The notes: generated from the sequence alone by a model not told the origin. A stretch of DNA of 8,282 nucleotides from Bacteroidota bacterium (GCA_023440945.1 JAEZRL010000383.1:1-8282), one strand, 5' to 3'; counted from the first letter of the stretch, positions 1-5,331 are shown. Program-made: numbers and translations.

Positions 1-263
1 GTATAATTGCGGTAAAGTAGTTTACCTTCCACTGCTATTTCGGTGCCTTTGTTTAAAAACTTTTCTGCTATTTCTGCATCTTTTCCCCAGGCAATTAAAT
101 TGTGCCATTGAGTTTCGGTGATCTTATCACCTTTTTGATTGCGATACACTTCATTTGTTGCCATGCTGAATCGGGCAAACTTTTTACCGCTGTCAATTAG
201 CCTTATTTCGGGTTTGTTACCAAGGTTTCCAATAAGCTGAACTTTGTTTTTTAGAGCGTACAT
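1..263 (-). CDS. ssb: Single-stranded DNA-binding protein, 5' part (runs off the left edge)
   Basis: Translating the minus strand from the ATG at 263-261 gives 87 residues with no stop before the window edge. The N-terminus MYALKNKVQLIGNLG, then ARFSMATNE (30-38), TQWHNLIAWGK (51-61, Trp53 and Trp59) and a KGTEIAVEGKL strand (72-82) form the OB-fold core of bacterial SSB. SSB coats single-stranded DNA as a tetramer during replication, recombination and repair. Only the OB fold is visible; the acidic C-terminal tip that recruits partner proteins lies outside. The short N-terminus resembles the Bacteroidota SSB type. Bacteroidota often carry several ssb paralogues, so this need not be the main replicative copy. 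It diverges from the zinc-ribbon gene at 452. Confidence 0.9.
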   Translation of the reverse strand, partial: MYALKNKVQLIGNLGNKPEIRLIDSGKKFARFSMATNEVYRNQKGDKITETQWHNLIAWGKDAEIAEKFLNKGTEIAVEGKLLYRNY

Positions 264-349
264 AATTGTAATTTTTTGTGTAAAGAATTTTTTATTTCAA
301 TCATCCCGGTAATGACAACTCAAAATTGCAGGGGTTACAAAACATTAGC

Positions 350-395
350 CGGTTATTAACCGTTTCTTTCCGGATGTAAACGTTTATAAACGTTT
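350..395. promoter_or_regulatory. Palindromic operator-like cluster in the ssb / zinc-ribbon divergent gap
   Basis: Positions 378-395 read AAACGTTTATAAACGTTT, an 18-bp perfect palindrome made of two AAACGTTT palindromes whose starts are 10 bp apart. A one-mismatch copy, AACCGTTT, starts at 358, a further 20 bp upstream, so all three lie on the same helix face. A second inverted repeat, CGGTTA-T-TAACCG, spans 350-362. The cluster lies in the 188-bp gap between two divergent genes, about 57 bp before the plus-strand ATG and 115 bp before the ssb ATG, which suits a repressor or activator site. No regulator can be named. I see no gene in the rest of the gap. Confidence 0.45.
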
Positions 396-451
396 GTACA
401 CGAATAAATAATTGTTTACCTTACAGTTAGGCTAATCATAAAATCATTGCT

Positions 452-820
452 ATGAATGCAAACCCTAAAACCTGTCTTGCCTGCAACAAACCTTTACATG
501 GTAGAACCGATAAAAAATTCTGTAACGATTATTGCCGCAACAATTACAATAATCAATTAAAGAATATTAGCAGTAATTATGTTCGGCGCATTAACCAGAT
601 CCTGCTAAAGAACAGGCGTATTCTTGCAGGCTATTTCAACAATGGAGAAGAAATTGTAAAGACAACAAAAGAAAAACTATTGGAGCAAGGTTTTTACTTT
701 AAATATTTCACACATACCTACACTAATAAAAAAGGCAACACTTATTTTTTTTGTTATGATTATGGTTACCTGTATCTCGATAACAACTGGTATCTACTGG
801 TAAAACGTAAAAAAGAGTAA
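452..820 (+). CDS. Small zinc-ribbon protein (DUF2116-like N-terminus), function unknown
   Basis: This 122-aa protein has four cysteines near the N-terminus, C8-x2-C11 and C24-x3-C28, in the context CLACNKPLHGRTDKKFC. That is a treble-clef or zinc-ribbon knuckle of the kind found in small Bacteroidota proteins labelled DUF2116 or hypothetical. A basic, Asn-rich stretch (29-56) with predicted helix follows. The C-terminal half (about 60-118) is rich in aromatic residues, with many Tyr and Phe, and ends in KRKKE. No catalytic motif or membrane segment is seen. The basic character and the neighbouring ssb suggest a nucleic-acid role, but this is inference only. The ATG at 452 has no Shine-Dalgarno. 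The ABC gene begins about 90 nt downstream on the same strand. Confidence 0.75.
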   Translation: MNANPKTCLACNKPLHGRTDKKFCNDYCRNNYNNQLKNISSNYVRRINQILLKNRRILAGYFNNGEEIVKTTKEKLLEQGFYFKYFTHTYTNKKGNTYFFCYDYGYLYLDNNWYLLVKRKKE

Positions 821-908
821 AGCTTATCGTTCTTTAATTAACCAAAATCGTTATGCTGTAACTTTCCAGGCTTGTTTTCATTTTTGTATGTTGCAAAAAA
901 GTTTAGGA

Positions 909-1868
909 ATGGGTCTATTGGAAGTTTCAGATATTACAAAAAAGGAAGGAAATTCTTATTTAGTAAAAGATATAAGTTTTACGCAGGAAGCATCGCAACG
1001 AATTGCTATTGCCGGCGCAACAGGATCTGGTAAAACAACTTTGCTTAAAATAATCGCAGGACTTGTACAGCCAACTTCAGGAAAAATTTTGTTTAATGGA
1101 ATACGGGTAAAAGGCCCGGAAGAGAAACTTATTCCCGGGCATCCCGGTATTGCTTATTTATCGCAGCATTTTGAATTACTAAATAATTACCGGGTGGAAG
1201 AAATTCTTGAAATGAATAACAAATTCAATGAAGAAAGTTCCGCTCTTGTCTATAAAGTTTGCCGTATAGATCATTTATTAAAACGAAAAACAAATGAAGT
1301 ATCGGGAGGAGAAAAGCAACGCATTGCTCTGGCACGACTGCTTGTTTCAGCACCCAAACTTTTGTTGCTTGATGAGCCTTATTCCAATCTTGATGCTATT
1401 CATAAGAATATTTTAAAACAGGTTATTGAAGATATTTCCAACCAACTGCAGATAACTTGTTTGTTGGTATCACACGATCCTTCAGATGTTTTATCCTGGG
1501 CTGATGAAATATTGATCTTGCAGGAAGCGCAAGTCATTCAAAAAGGTTCGCCTAAGCACATATATAATTATCCAATTAATAAATACAGCGCAGCTTTATT
1601 TGGCAAATACAATATTCTTGATGCTTCACTTGCAAAAGCATTTGCCAATTTTTCTGATATAGAAATGAACAGGATAAACAGTTATTTCAGACCATCACAT
1701 TTTCTTCTCGTTTCAAATGAAAAAGAAGGTGTGAAAGGAAATGCAAACAAAGTTCTTTTTATGGGCAGTTATTATGAGCTTGAAATAATGATTGGAGAAA
1801 GCAAAGTTATTGTTTACAGCCAGGATGCTTTTGCAGAAGGCGATGAAGTGTTTGTGAAGATGAAGTGA
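909..1868 (+). CDS. ABC transporter ATP-binding protein with C-terminal TOBE-like region
   Basis: This is a cytoplasmic ATPase subunit that would power a membrane permease. Counting from an upstream in-frame ATG at 888, it shows Walker A GATGSGKTT (43-51), Q-loop Gln93, the ABC signature SGGEKQ (139-144), Walker B LLLLDEP with Asp162-Glu163, a D-loop SNLD, and the H-loop His196. Residues of about 255-326 form a beta-rich tail containing FRPSHFLL and ending EGDEVFVKMK. This is like the TOBE domain of importer ATPases of the PotA/FbpC/CysA type, so a small-solute or metal importer is more likely than an exporter. No permease or binding protein is in the window. I prefer the start at 909 (MGLLEVSDI) because family members usually begin just before this strand and AGGA precedes it; 888 adds seven residues. 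Confidence 0.85.
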   Translation: MGLLEVSDITKKEGNSYLVKDISFTQEASQRIAIAGATGSGKTTLLKIIAGLVQPTSGKILFNGIRVKGPEEKLIPGHPGIAYLSQHFELLNNYRVEEILEMNNKFNEESSALVYKVCRIDHLLKRKTNEVSGGEKQRIALARLLVSAPKLLLLDEPYSNLDAIHKNILKQVIEDISNQLQITCLLVSHDPSDVLSWADEILILQEAQVIQKGSPKHIYNYPINKYSAALFGKYNILDASLAKAFANFSDIEMNRINSYFRPSHFLLVSNEKEGVKGNANKVLFMGSYYELEIMIGESKVIVYSQDAFAEGDEVFVKMK

Positions 1869-1878
1869 AAAGCAAAGG

Positions 1879-1979
1879 GTGATGTATTATTTATTTTGTT
1901 GCGTAAAAATTTGCAGTACAAGTGTGCGACGCAAGGAACGACGATAGCAGCATTACAGCTAAGTACATAAAAGCATCAC
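1879..1979. repeat. Convergent intergenic region with nested inverted repeats
   Basis: The 127-bp gap between the convergent ABC and muramidase genes holds no gene. Its ends carry GTGATG (1879-1884) and CATCAC (1974-1979), and inside it TTGCGT (1899-1904) pairs with ACGCAA (1929-1934). The stretch from about 1910 to 1972 is less AT-rich than typical gaps here and has the look of a dispersed intergenic repeat of Bacteroidota. I cannot confirm that from one copy. It could serve as a bidirectional transcription end, but no classical hairpin plus T-run terminator is visible. Confidence 0.3.
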
Positions 1980-1995
1980 TATAATTTCTACTAAA

Positions 1996-2781
1996 CTATT
2001 TTATAAGCAAGGCTTTGAAATCCGACGAATCAGAACTGAAAACATTAAAATCTGTTTTAGGTAAAATACCATCAACACTTCCACCATCATTGAATTGCCA
2101 GAACAACCAATCGCGTTCTATACGCGGCTCGCGTTTCGCAAAATAATGTGCGATCCATAAAGGATATTCATCAAACTCGGTTCCGAGATAACGGTTATAA
2201 AAATCAACATACGTATAAATAATAGGCTTTACTTTATATGAGTTTTCTATTAACTGCAGCCATGCTTTTATTTGCTGCCGCATCACTTCAGGTCTCACAC
2301 CATACAAATGTTCAATATCAAGAACAGGCGGCAAATCACCGGGTTCCAATTGTACGTTTTTTATAAAATTTAAAGCCTGTGCTTTGCCGCTTTTTGTGGT
2401 GATAAAAAAGTGATAGGCGCCACGCGTAATGCCAGCTTCTTTTGCTTTTGCCCAGTTGCGTTTGAAGTTTTTATCAACATTAGTAAGGCCCTCGGTAGCT
2501 TTTATGAAAGCAAAACCGATCTGCACATCTTTTACTTGCATATTCTTTACTGCAGGCCAGGAAATATAACCCTGGTAACGGCTCACATCAATACCGTGAA
2601 TATTATAACCAACCGGAATATCAATACCAAAAGCAGGATAACGTACAAATTCAGCAGCGTTCTCTCTTGTTTGTTTTATATAAGTAAACAGGCTGTAAGC
2701 AAACAAAATAATAACGATCATCAAAACAATCAGCCAGCCTTTGCTCTTCCTGCTGTTTTTCTTCTTTCTCGATCTTGCCAT
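1996..2781 (-). CDS. Membrane-anchored GH25 muramidase (lysozyme)
   Basis: This 261-aa protein belongs to glycoside hydrolase family 25, which hydrolyses the beta-1,4 bond between N-acetylmuramic acid and N-acetylglucosamine in peptidoglycan. A very basic N-terminus (MARSRKKKNSRKSKG) is followed by one hydrophobic helix at about 16-34. That predicts an N-in single-pass anchor with the enzyme in the periplasm. The catalytic domain starts at HGIDVSRYQG (Asp65 in a conserved strand) and continues through FIKATEG (92-98) and GAYHFF (121-126). LPPVLDIE follows, with Asp155 and Glu157 as the expected catalytic acids. YPLWIAHY and WLFWQFND near the end are also typical. The ATG at 2781 is preferred over an in-frame TTG at 2790, because that TTG falls inside an exact TAnnTTTG promoter element. 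A role in cell-wall remodelling or lysis of other cells is inference. Confidence 0.88.
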   Translation of the reverse strand: MARSRKKKNSRKSKGWLIVLMIVIILFAYSLFTYIKQTRENAAEFVRYPAFGIDIPVGYNIHGIDVSRYQGYISWPAVKNMQVKDVQIGFAFIKATEGLTNVDKNFKRNWAKAKEAGITRGAYHFFITTKSGKAQALNFIKNVQLEPGDLPPVLDIEHLYGVRPEVMRQQIKAWLQLIENSYKVKPIIYTYVDFYNRYLGTEFDEYPLWIAHYFAKREPRIERDWLFWQFNDGGSVDGILPKTDFNVFSSDSSDFKALLIK

Positions 2782-2787
2782 TCTCCA

Positions 2788-2795
2788 CAAATATA
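2788..2795 (-). promoter_or_regulatory. Bacteroidota -7 element (TATATTTG) for the muramidase gene
   Basis: The minus strand reads TATATTTG, an exact match to the Bacteroidota TAnnTTTG element, ending 6 nt before the muramidase ATG. Transcription usually begins several bases after this element, so the message may start at or next to the ATG. No good -33 TTG is found at about 19 nt; a TTTTG lies only 14 nt upstream. The assignment rests mainly on the -7 element. Confidence 0.45.
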
Positions 2796-2859
2796 AAAGC
2801 GTCGCGAACCAAAAGATGCAGGCGTGGAATAAGAAACAGCATTATGACACTTTCTTCCT

Positions 2860-2887
2860 GAAAAAATATTTAAGAAAAAATATTTTA
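2860..2887. repeat. AT-rich tandem direct repeat in the muramidase / recR divergent gap
   Basis: Two near-identical copies of GAAAAAATATTT(T)A lie in tandem, at 2860-2872 and 2874-2887, 14 bp apart. They sit in the 164-bp gap between the divergent muramidase and recR genes. A-tracts of this kind can act as bent DNA or promoter-upstream elements, but they may equally be simple low-complexity sequence. Confidence 0.3.
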
Positions 2888-2931
2888 TCATTTCCTTGTC
2901 GTCCCGCCCTTTCCTGTTTCAACTTGTAATG

Positions 2932-2939
2932 TAATTTTG
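2932..2939 (+). promoter_or_regulatory. Bacteroidota -7 element (TAATTTTG) for recR
   Basis: TAATTTTG matches TAnnTTTG exactly and ends 6 nt before the recR ATG, the same spacing as for the divergent muramidase gene. A near-match to the -33 TTTG box, TTTC at 2910-2913, lies 18 nt upstream. If used, it would give an almost leaderless recR transcript. Confidence 0.42.
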
Positions 2940-2945
2940 GGGTTT

Positions 2946-3566
2946 ATGCAACTGTCTTCTTCTTTGCTGGAAAATGCTGTGAATGAATTTGCCAAACTGC
3001 CGGGCATTGGTAAAAAAACTGCCCTGCGTTTGGTGCTGCATTTATTGAAACAGGATGTAAATGAAGTGCAACATTTCTCCGAGATTATATCACGTATGCG
3101 CAGCGAAATAAAATTTTGCCAGCGATGCTGCAATGTATGCGACGGTGATATTTGTTCTATCTGCGCCAACTCCATGCGCAACCAGGAAATGATCTGCGTG
3201 GTTGAAAATATCCGCGATGTTATTGCCATCGAAAGCACGCAGCAATACAATGGAACGTATCATGTTTTGGGCGGCGTTATATCACCACTTGATGGCATTG
3301 GCCCTGATCAATTGAACATCGAATCACTTATCCATCGCATAACAAAAGAAGAAACTAAAGAATTGATTTTTGCACTTAATCCCAATATACAAGGCGATAC
3401 AACTATTTATTATATCCAGAAAAAAATGCCTCCGCAAAATTGTAAAATAACCACCATTGCAAGAGGCATCGCTTTTGGTGGCGAACTGGAATATGCGGAT
3501 GAAATGACACTTGCAAGAAGTCTTACCAATCGTTTGCCTGTCGAAAGCTATATTTCGCACCGTTAA
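2946..3566 (+). CDS. recR: Recombination mediator protein RecR
   Basis: RecR (206 aa, close to the usual 200 or so) forms a ring on DNA and, with RecO and RecF, helps load RecA at gaps coated by SSB. The domains are in the standard order. A helix-hairpin-helix at LPGIGKKTA (18-26) binds DNA. A C4 zinc finger follows with C58-x2-C61-x8-C70-x2-C73. A Toprim domain begins at MICVVENIRDV and includes HVLGGVISPLDGIGP. The C-terminal part contains ARGIAFGGELEYAD, and the protein ends soon after. The ATG at 2946 is chosen over an in-frame TTG at 2937 because the family starts near this point and the TTG is part of the TAATTTTG element. It is the only clear recombination gene here besides ssb. Confidence 0.95.
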   Translation: MQLSSSLLENAVNEFAKLPGIGKKTALRLVLHLLKQDVNEVQHFSEIISRMRSEIKFCQRCCNVCDGDICSICANSMRNQEMICVVENIRDVIAIESTQQYNGTYHVLGGVISPLDGIGPDQLNIESLIHRITKEETKELIFALNPNIQGDTTIYYIQKKMPPQNCKITTIARGIAFGGELEYADEMTLARSLTNRLPVESYISHR

Positions 3567-3583
3567 TAAAATTCCTATATTTG
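3553..3583 (+). promoter_or_regulatory. Promoter of the riboswitch-metH transcript
   Basis: TATATTTG at 3576-3583 is an exact TAnnTTTG match. A near-consensus -33 box, TTTC in place of TTTG, lies at 3553-3556 with a 19-nt spacer, overlapping the 3' end of recR. The element ends 5 nt before the first paired base of the pseudoknot at 3589. A start a few bases downstream would therefore put the aptamer at the extreme 5' end of the RNA. The agreement between promoter and RNA structure supports both calls. Confidence 0.6.
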
Positions 3584-3588
3584 CGTCT

Positions 3589-3638
3589 CAGGCGGATTTG
3601 TTTATTGTTCGGCCTGCTCAAAAATTGAACTAATAAAC
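3589..3638 (+). promoter_or_regulatory. SAM-II-like riboswitch aptamer (H-type pseudoknot) upstream of metH
   Basis: Stem P1 is CAGGC (3589-3593) with GCCTG (3612-3616). Loop bases GTTTATTGTTC (3600-3610) pair with GAAC-T-AATAAAC (3627-3638), forming an 11-bp second helix with one bulged T and completing a classical H-type pseudoknot. Loop 1 is GGATTT and loop 3 is CTCAAAAATT. From memory, the SAM-II aptamer has this same fold, with a GAUUU loop 1, a UAUUG segment, an A-rich loop 3 and a CUAA in the last strand, which carry the SAM contacts. All four are present in the same order. SAM-II senses S-adenosylmethionine and turns down methionine genes, which fits metH downstream. The distance to the metH1 start (about 180 nt) is unusually long for this class. 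Confidence 0.72.
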
Positions 3639-3673
3639 GCCAAGAAACTTCCTCCTCCTGTTTCCCATACGTT

Positions 3674-3796
3674 TTACGGTTCAATAATTTTTATGAGGTC
3701 AGCTTCACCGCGCATTGCATCGCCTGTTGTGTCACTCACTTGTACGTTCTGAACATTGTTCAGCGCATTGATGAATGGTGAGTTGTCAATGGCCAA
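3674..3796 (-). pseudogene. Antisense C-terminal gene remnant in the metH leader, unrecognised
   Basis: The minus strand has an open frame of 40 codons plus stop (TAA at 3676-3674). It encodes a sequence with ordinary protein composition, including FINALNNVQNVQVSD and ending GEADLIKIIEP. It reads like the C-terminal end of a real protein, but upstream the frame meets a T-run and then metH1, so no body of a gene is present. It probably is what remains of a gene deleted between the riboswitch and metH1. A chance open frame cannot be excluded at this length. I do not recognise the family. Confidence 0.3.
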
Positions 3797-3827
3797 TGAA
3801 AAAAAGAAACATGTAAAGTATGAATAA
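3771..3827 (+). other. Possible short upstream ORF overlapping the metH1 start
   Basis: An ATG at 3771 (or an in-frame ATG at 3789) opens an 18- or 12-codon frame whose shorter product would be MANEKKKHVKYE. Its stop codon at 3825-3827 overlaps the metH1 ATG at 3820 by 8 nt. This geometry could couple metH1 translation to a leader peptide, since metH1 itself has no Shine-Dalgarno. A separate ATG-TAA start-stop pair lies at 3811-3816. Evidence is positional only. Confidence 0.2.
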
Positions 3828-4887
3828 CGAATCAAATTTAAATAATCAAGTTGCTAAAAGTTCCCCTCTAGGGGCGGAGAGGCTTCAGGAGTGTTTGAAA
3901 GATCGAATATTGATCATCGACGGCGCTATGGGAACTATGATCCAGCGTCATAAATTAACCGAAGCGGATTATCGTGGAGAACGTTTTAAAGACTGGCCTT
4001 CGGATGTTAAAGGCAACAACGATCTTCTATGTCTTACACAACCACAAATTATCAAAGAGATACATAAACAATATTTTGAAGCAGGTGCAGATATAATTGA
4101 AACAAATACATTCAATGCGCAAAGGATTTCGTTGGCCGATTATCACATGGAAGAATTAGCTGCAGAAATAAATCTTGCTGCTGCAAAAATTGCAAGAGAA
4201 GCTGCCGATGAATATACGGCGCTTACTCCGGGAAAACCTCGTTTTGTTGCAGGCGCTATTGGCCCGATGAACAAAACCTTATCGCTTTCTCCCGACGTGA
4301 ATAATCCGGGTTATCGTGCAGTAACATTTGATGAAGTGTCAGGTGCTTATTACGAACAAATAAAAGCTTTAGTAGAAGGTGGTGTAGATATCCTGTTGAT
4401 CGAAACCATTTTTGATACACTTAATGCAAAAGCAGCGATCTACGCGATAAAAAAATATTTCCGTGAACAACAACGTGAACCACTGCCCGTCATGATAAGC
4501 GGAACGATAACAGATGCAAGCGGAAGAACTCTAAGCGGACAAACACTGGAAGCTTTTTATGTTTCTGTTATGCATGCGAAACCTTTAAGTGTAGGATTAA
4601 ATTGTGCATTGGGTGCAGAACAAATGCGAAGTCATATTGAAGAACTAAGTTCACTTGCTTCGTGTTATACATCAGCTTATCCAAATGCAGGTTTGCCAAA
4701 TGCAATGGGTGAATATGATGAACAGCCAGAGGAAACAGCACATTTTATTGAAGAGTGGGCAAAAGAAGGTTTTGTAAATATTGTGGGTGGATGTTGTGGT
4801 ACAACACCTGAACATATTAAACACATTGCCGATCACGTAGAAAATATTCAGCCGAGGGCATTACCTGTTACAGAAGAAGTGATTTAA
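3820..4887 (+). CDS. metH: Methionine synthase, homocysteine-binding subunit (N-terminal half of split MetH)
   Basis: The 355 aa correspond to the first module of cobalamin-dependent methionine synthase, a TIM barrel that binds zinc and activates homocysteine for methyl transfer from methylcobalamin. The core begins at DRILIIDGAMGTMIQ, with ADIIETNTFN (90-99), GAIGPMNKTLSLSPDVN and MISGTITDASGRTLSGQT following. The zinc ligands are Cys262 (NCALG) and Cys325-Cys326 (GGCCGTTP), with the same 63/64-residue spacing as I recall for E. coli MetH. The reading frame ends in the linker just after this module, so the split is at a domain border and the second half is metH2 at 5339. The first 25 or so residues are an extension carrying a palindromic repeat. 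A SAM-II-like aptamer precedes the gene, and the stop lies at the border of an inserted GxxExxY unit. Confidence 0.93.
   Translation: MNNESNLNNQVAKSSPLGAERLQECLKDRILIIDGAMGTMIQRHKLTEADYRGERFKDWPSDVKGNNDLLCLTQPQIIKEIHKQYFEAGADIIETNTFNAQRISLADYHMEELAAEINLAAAKIAREAADEYTALTPGKPRFVAGAIGPMNKTLSLSPDVNNPGYRAVTFDEVSGAYYEQIKALVEGGVDILLIETIFDTLNAKAAIYAIKKYFREQQREPLPVMISGTITDASGRTLSGQTLEAFYVSVMHAKPLSVGLNCALGAEQMRSHIEELSSLASCYTSAYPNAGLPNAMGEYDEQPEETAHFIEEWAKEGFVNIVGGCCGTTPEHIKHIADHVENIQPRALPVTEEVI
3857..3893 (+). repeat. GC-rich palindromic element translated in the metH1 N-terminus
   Basis: CCCC-TCTA-GGGG (3863-3874) and CCTCT (3865-3869) with AGAGG (3878-3882) form alternative hairpins in an island of G/C runs within AT-rich surroundings. 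In frame it encodes KSSPLGAERLQE, residues 13-24 of metH1, upstream of the conserved start of the homocysteine domain. I recall similar SSPLG-type peptides scattered through Bacteroidota proteins and intergenic DNA, which suggests a dispersed short repeat that tolerates insertion into genes. Only one copy is visible here, so repeat status is inference. Confidence 0.5.
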
Positions 4888-4914
4888 ACACAAAGACACA
4901 AAGAAGGCACAAAG
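4888..4914 (+). repeat. Left CACAAAG array of the GxxExxY unit
   Basis: CACAAAG occurs three times, at 4889-4895, 4897-4903 and 4908-4914, directly after the metH1 stop codon. A degenerate fourth copy, CACAATG, overlaps the GxxExxY start codon (the ATG is at 4921). The first two copies are spaced exactly 8 bp apart. Confidence 0.85.
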
Positions 4915-4920
4915 AACACA

Positions 4921-5301
4921 ATGACAGAAAACGAATTATCTAAAGTTGTTTTTGAATCCGGGCTTAAAGTACATAAAACCTTAGGGCCTGGTTTATTGGA
5001 AAGTGCTTACGAAGAATGTCTTTATTATGAACTGGCAAAAACAGGTTTGCAGATTCAAAAACAAGTTGCATTGCCTTTAGTGTACGAGGAAGTAAAGCTT
5101 GAAGCAGGTTATAGGGTAGATATTTTTGTTGAGAAAAAACTTATCATCGAAGTGAAATCAGTAGAAACCTTAAATAATATTCACCTTGCTCAGGTACTCA
5201 CTTATTTAAGGCTTTCAGGTTGTAAGCTTGGGTTATTAATAAATTTCAATACAACACTTTTTAAAGATGGCGTTAAAAGGATAATCAATGGCTCTTTGTG
5301 A
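4921..5301 (+). CDS. GxxExxY family protein with PD-(D/E)XK nuclease fold
   Basis: This 126-aa protein carries the family-defining motif G24-L-L-E27-S-A-Y30 in the context GPGLLESAYEECL. A nuclease core follows: YRVDIFV supplies Asp67 and IIEVKS supplies Glu77 and Lys79, i.e. D-x9-E-x-K. Gln90-V-L-T-Tyr94 downstream resembles the QxxxY motif of RecB-type nucleases. All expected metal-binding residues are intact, so a functional nuclease is plausible, yet substrate and role are unknown for the family. The gene has no Shine-Dalgarno. Both its ends overlap the flanking repeats: the start lies in CACAATG and the stop in CTTTGTGA. It separates the two metH genes and should be co-transcribed with them unless it has its own promoter. 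A single-gene toxin seems unlikely, but a mobile or parasitic unit is possible. Confidence 0.88.
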   Translation: MTENELSKVVFESGLKVHKTLGPGLLESAYEECLYYELAKTGLQIQKQVALPLVYEEVKLEAGYRVDIFVEKKLIIEVKSVETLNNIHLAQVLTYLRLSGCKLGLLINFNTTLFKDGVKRIINGSL

Positions 5302-5331
5302 ACATTGAGAAAAACCTTGTGCCCTTTGTGG
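5294..5331 (-). repeat. Right CTTTGTG array of the GxxExxY unit (inverted copy of the left array)
   Basis: CTTTGTG lies at 5294-5300, overlapping the GxxExxY stop codon, and at 5324-5330, with a shortened CTTGTG at 5316-5321. On the minus strand the outer part reads AAACCACAAAGGGCACAAGG, close to the left array. The single-base loss in the middle copy suggests some decay. Confidence 0.8.

Larger units (their letters stand above)
4888..5331 (+). mobile_element. Compact GxxExxY cassette with inverted CACAAAG ends inside the metH operon
   Basis: The unit consists of a CACAAAG array (4888-4914), the GxxExxY gene, and a CTTTGTG array (5294-5331) in inverted orientation. The outer ends read ACACAAAG and CTTTGTGG. 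TTTAA occurs directly outside both ends (4883-4887 and 5332-5336) and could be a target duplication. Joining the flanks over one TTTAA gives metH1 stop, TT, metH2 ATG, a normal tight operon junction. No transposase is present, so movement would need another enzyme or the encoded nuclease fold itself. Because TTAA is self-complementary, TTTAA could instead be an outward extension of the inverted repeats. Confidence 0.55.

Noticed and set aside
2410..2796. 128-codon plus-strand frame opposite the muramidase gene
   Set aside because: It is antisense to a clear GH25 domain and has no family features.
2651..3250. Minus-strand frames overlapping the muramidase promoter region and recR
   Set aside because: They overlap well-supported genes or promoters and show no domain; the RecR frame has all family motifs.
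3811..3816. ATG-TAA start-stop pair 3 nt before the metH1 ATG
   Set aside because: It encodes only one residue and is easily explained by chance.
3567..3819. SAM-I (S-box), cobalamin riboswitch or tRNA in the metH leader
   Set aside because: No S-box core, no B12-box-like sequence and no cloverleaf were found; the pseudoknot fits SAM-II much better.
4888..4914. CACAAAG array as a CRISPR array
   Set aside because: Units are 7-8 bp with almost no spacers, and the right-hand copies are inverted; no cas gene is near.
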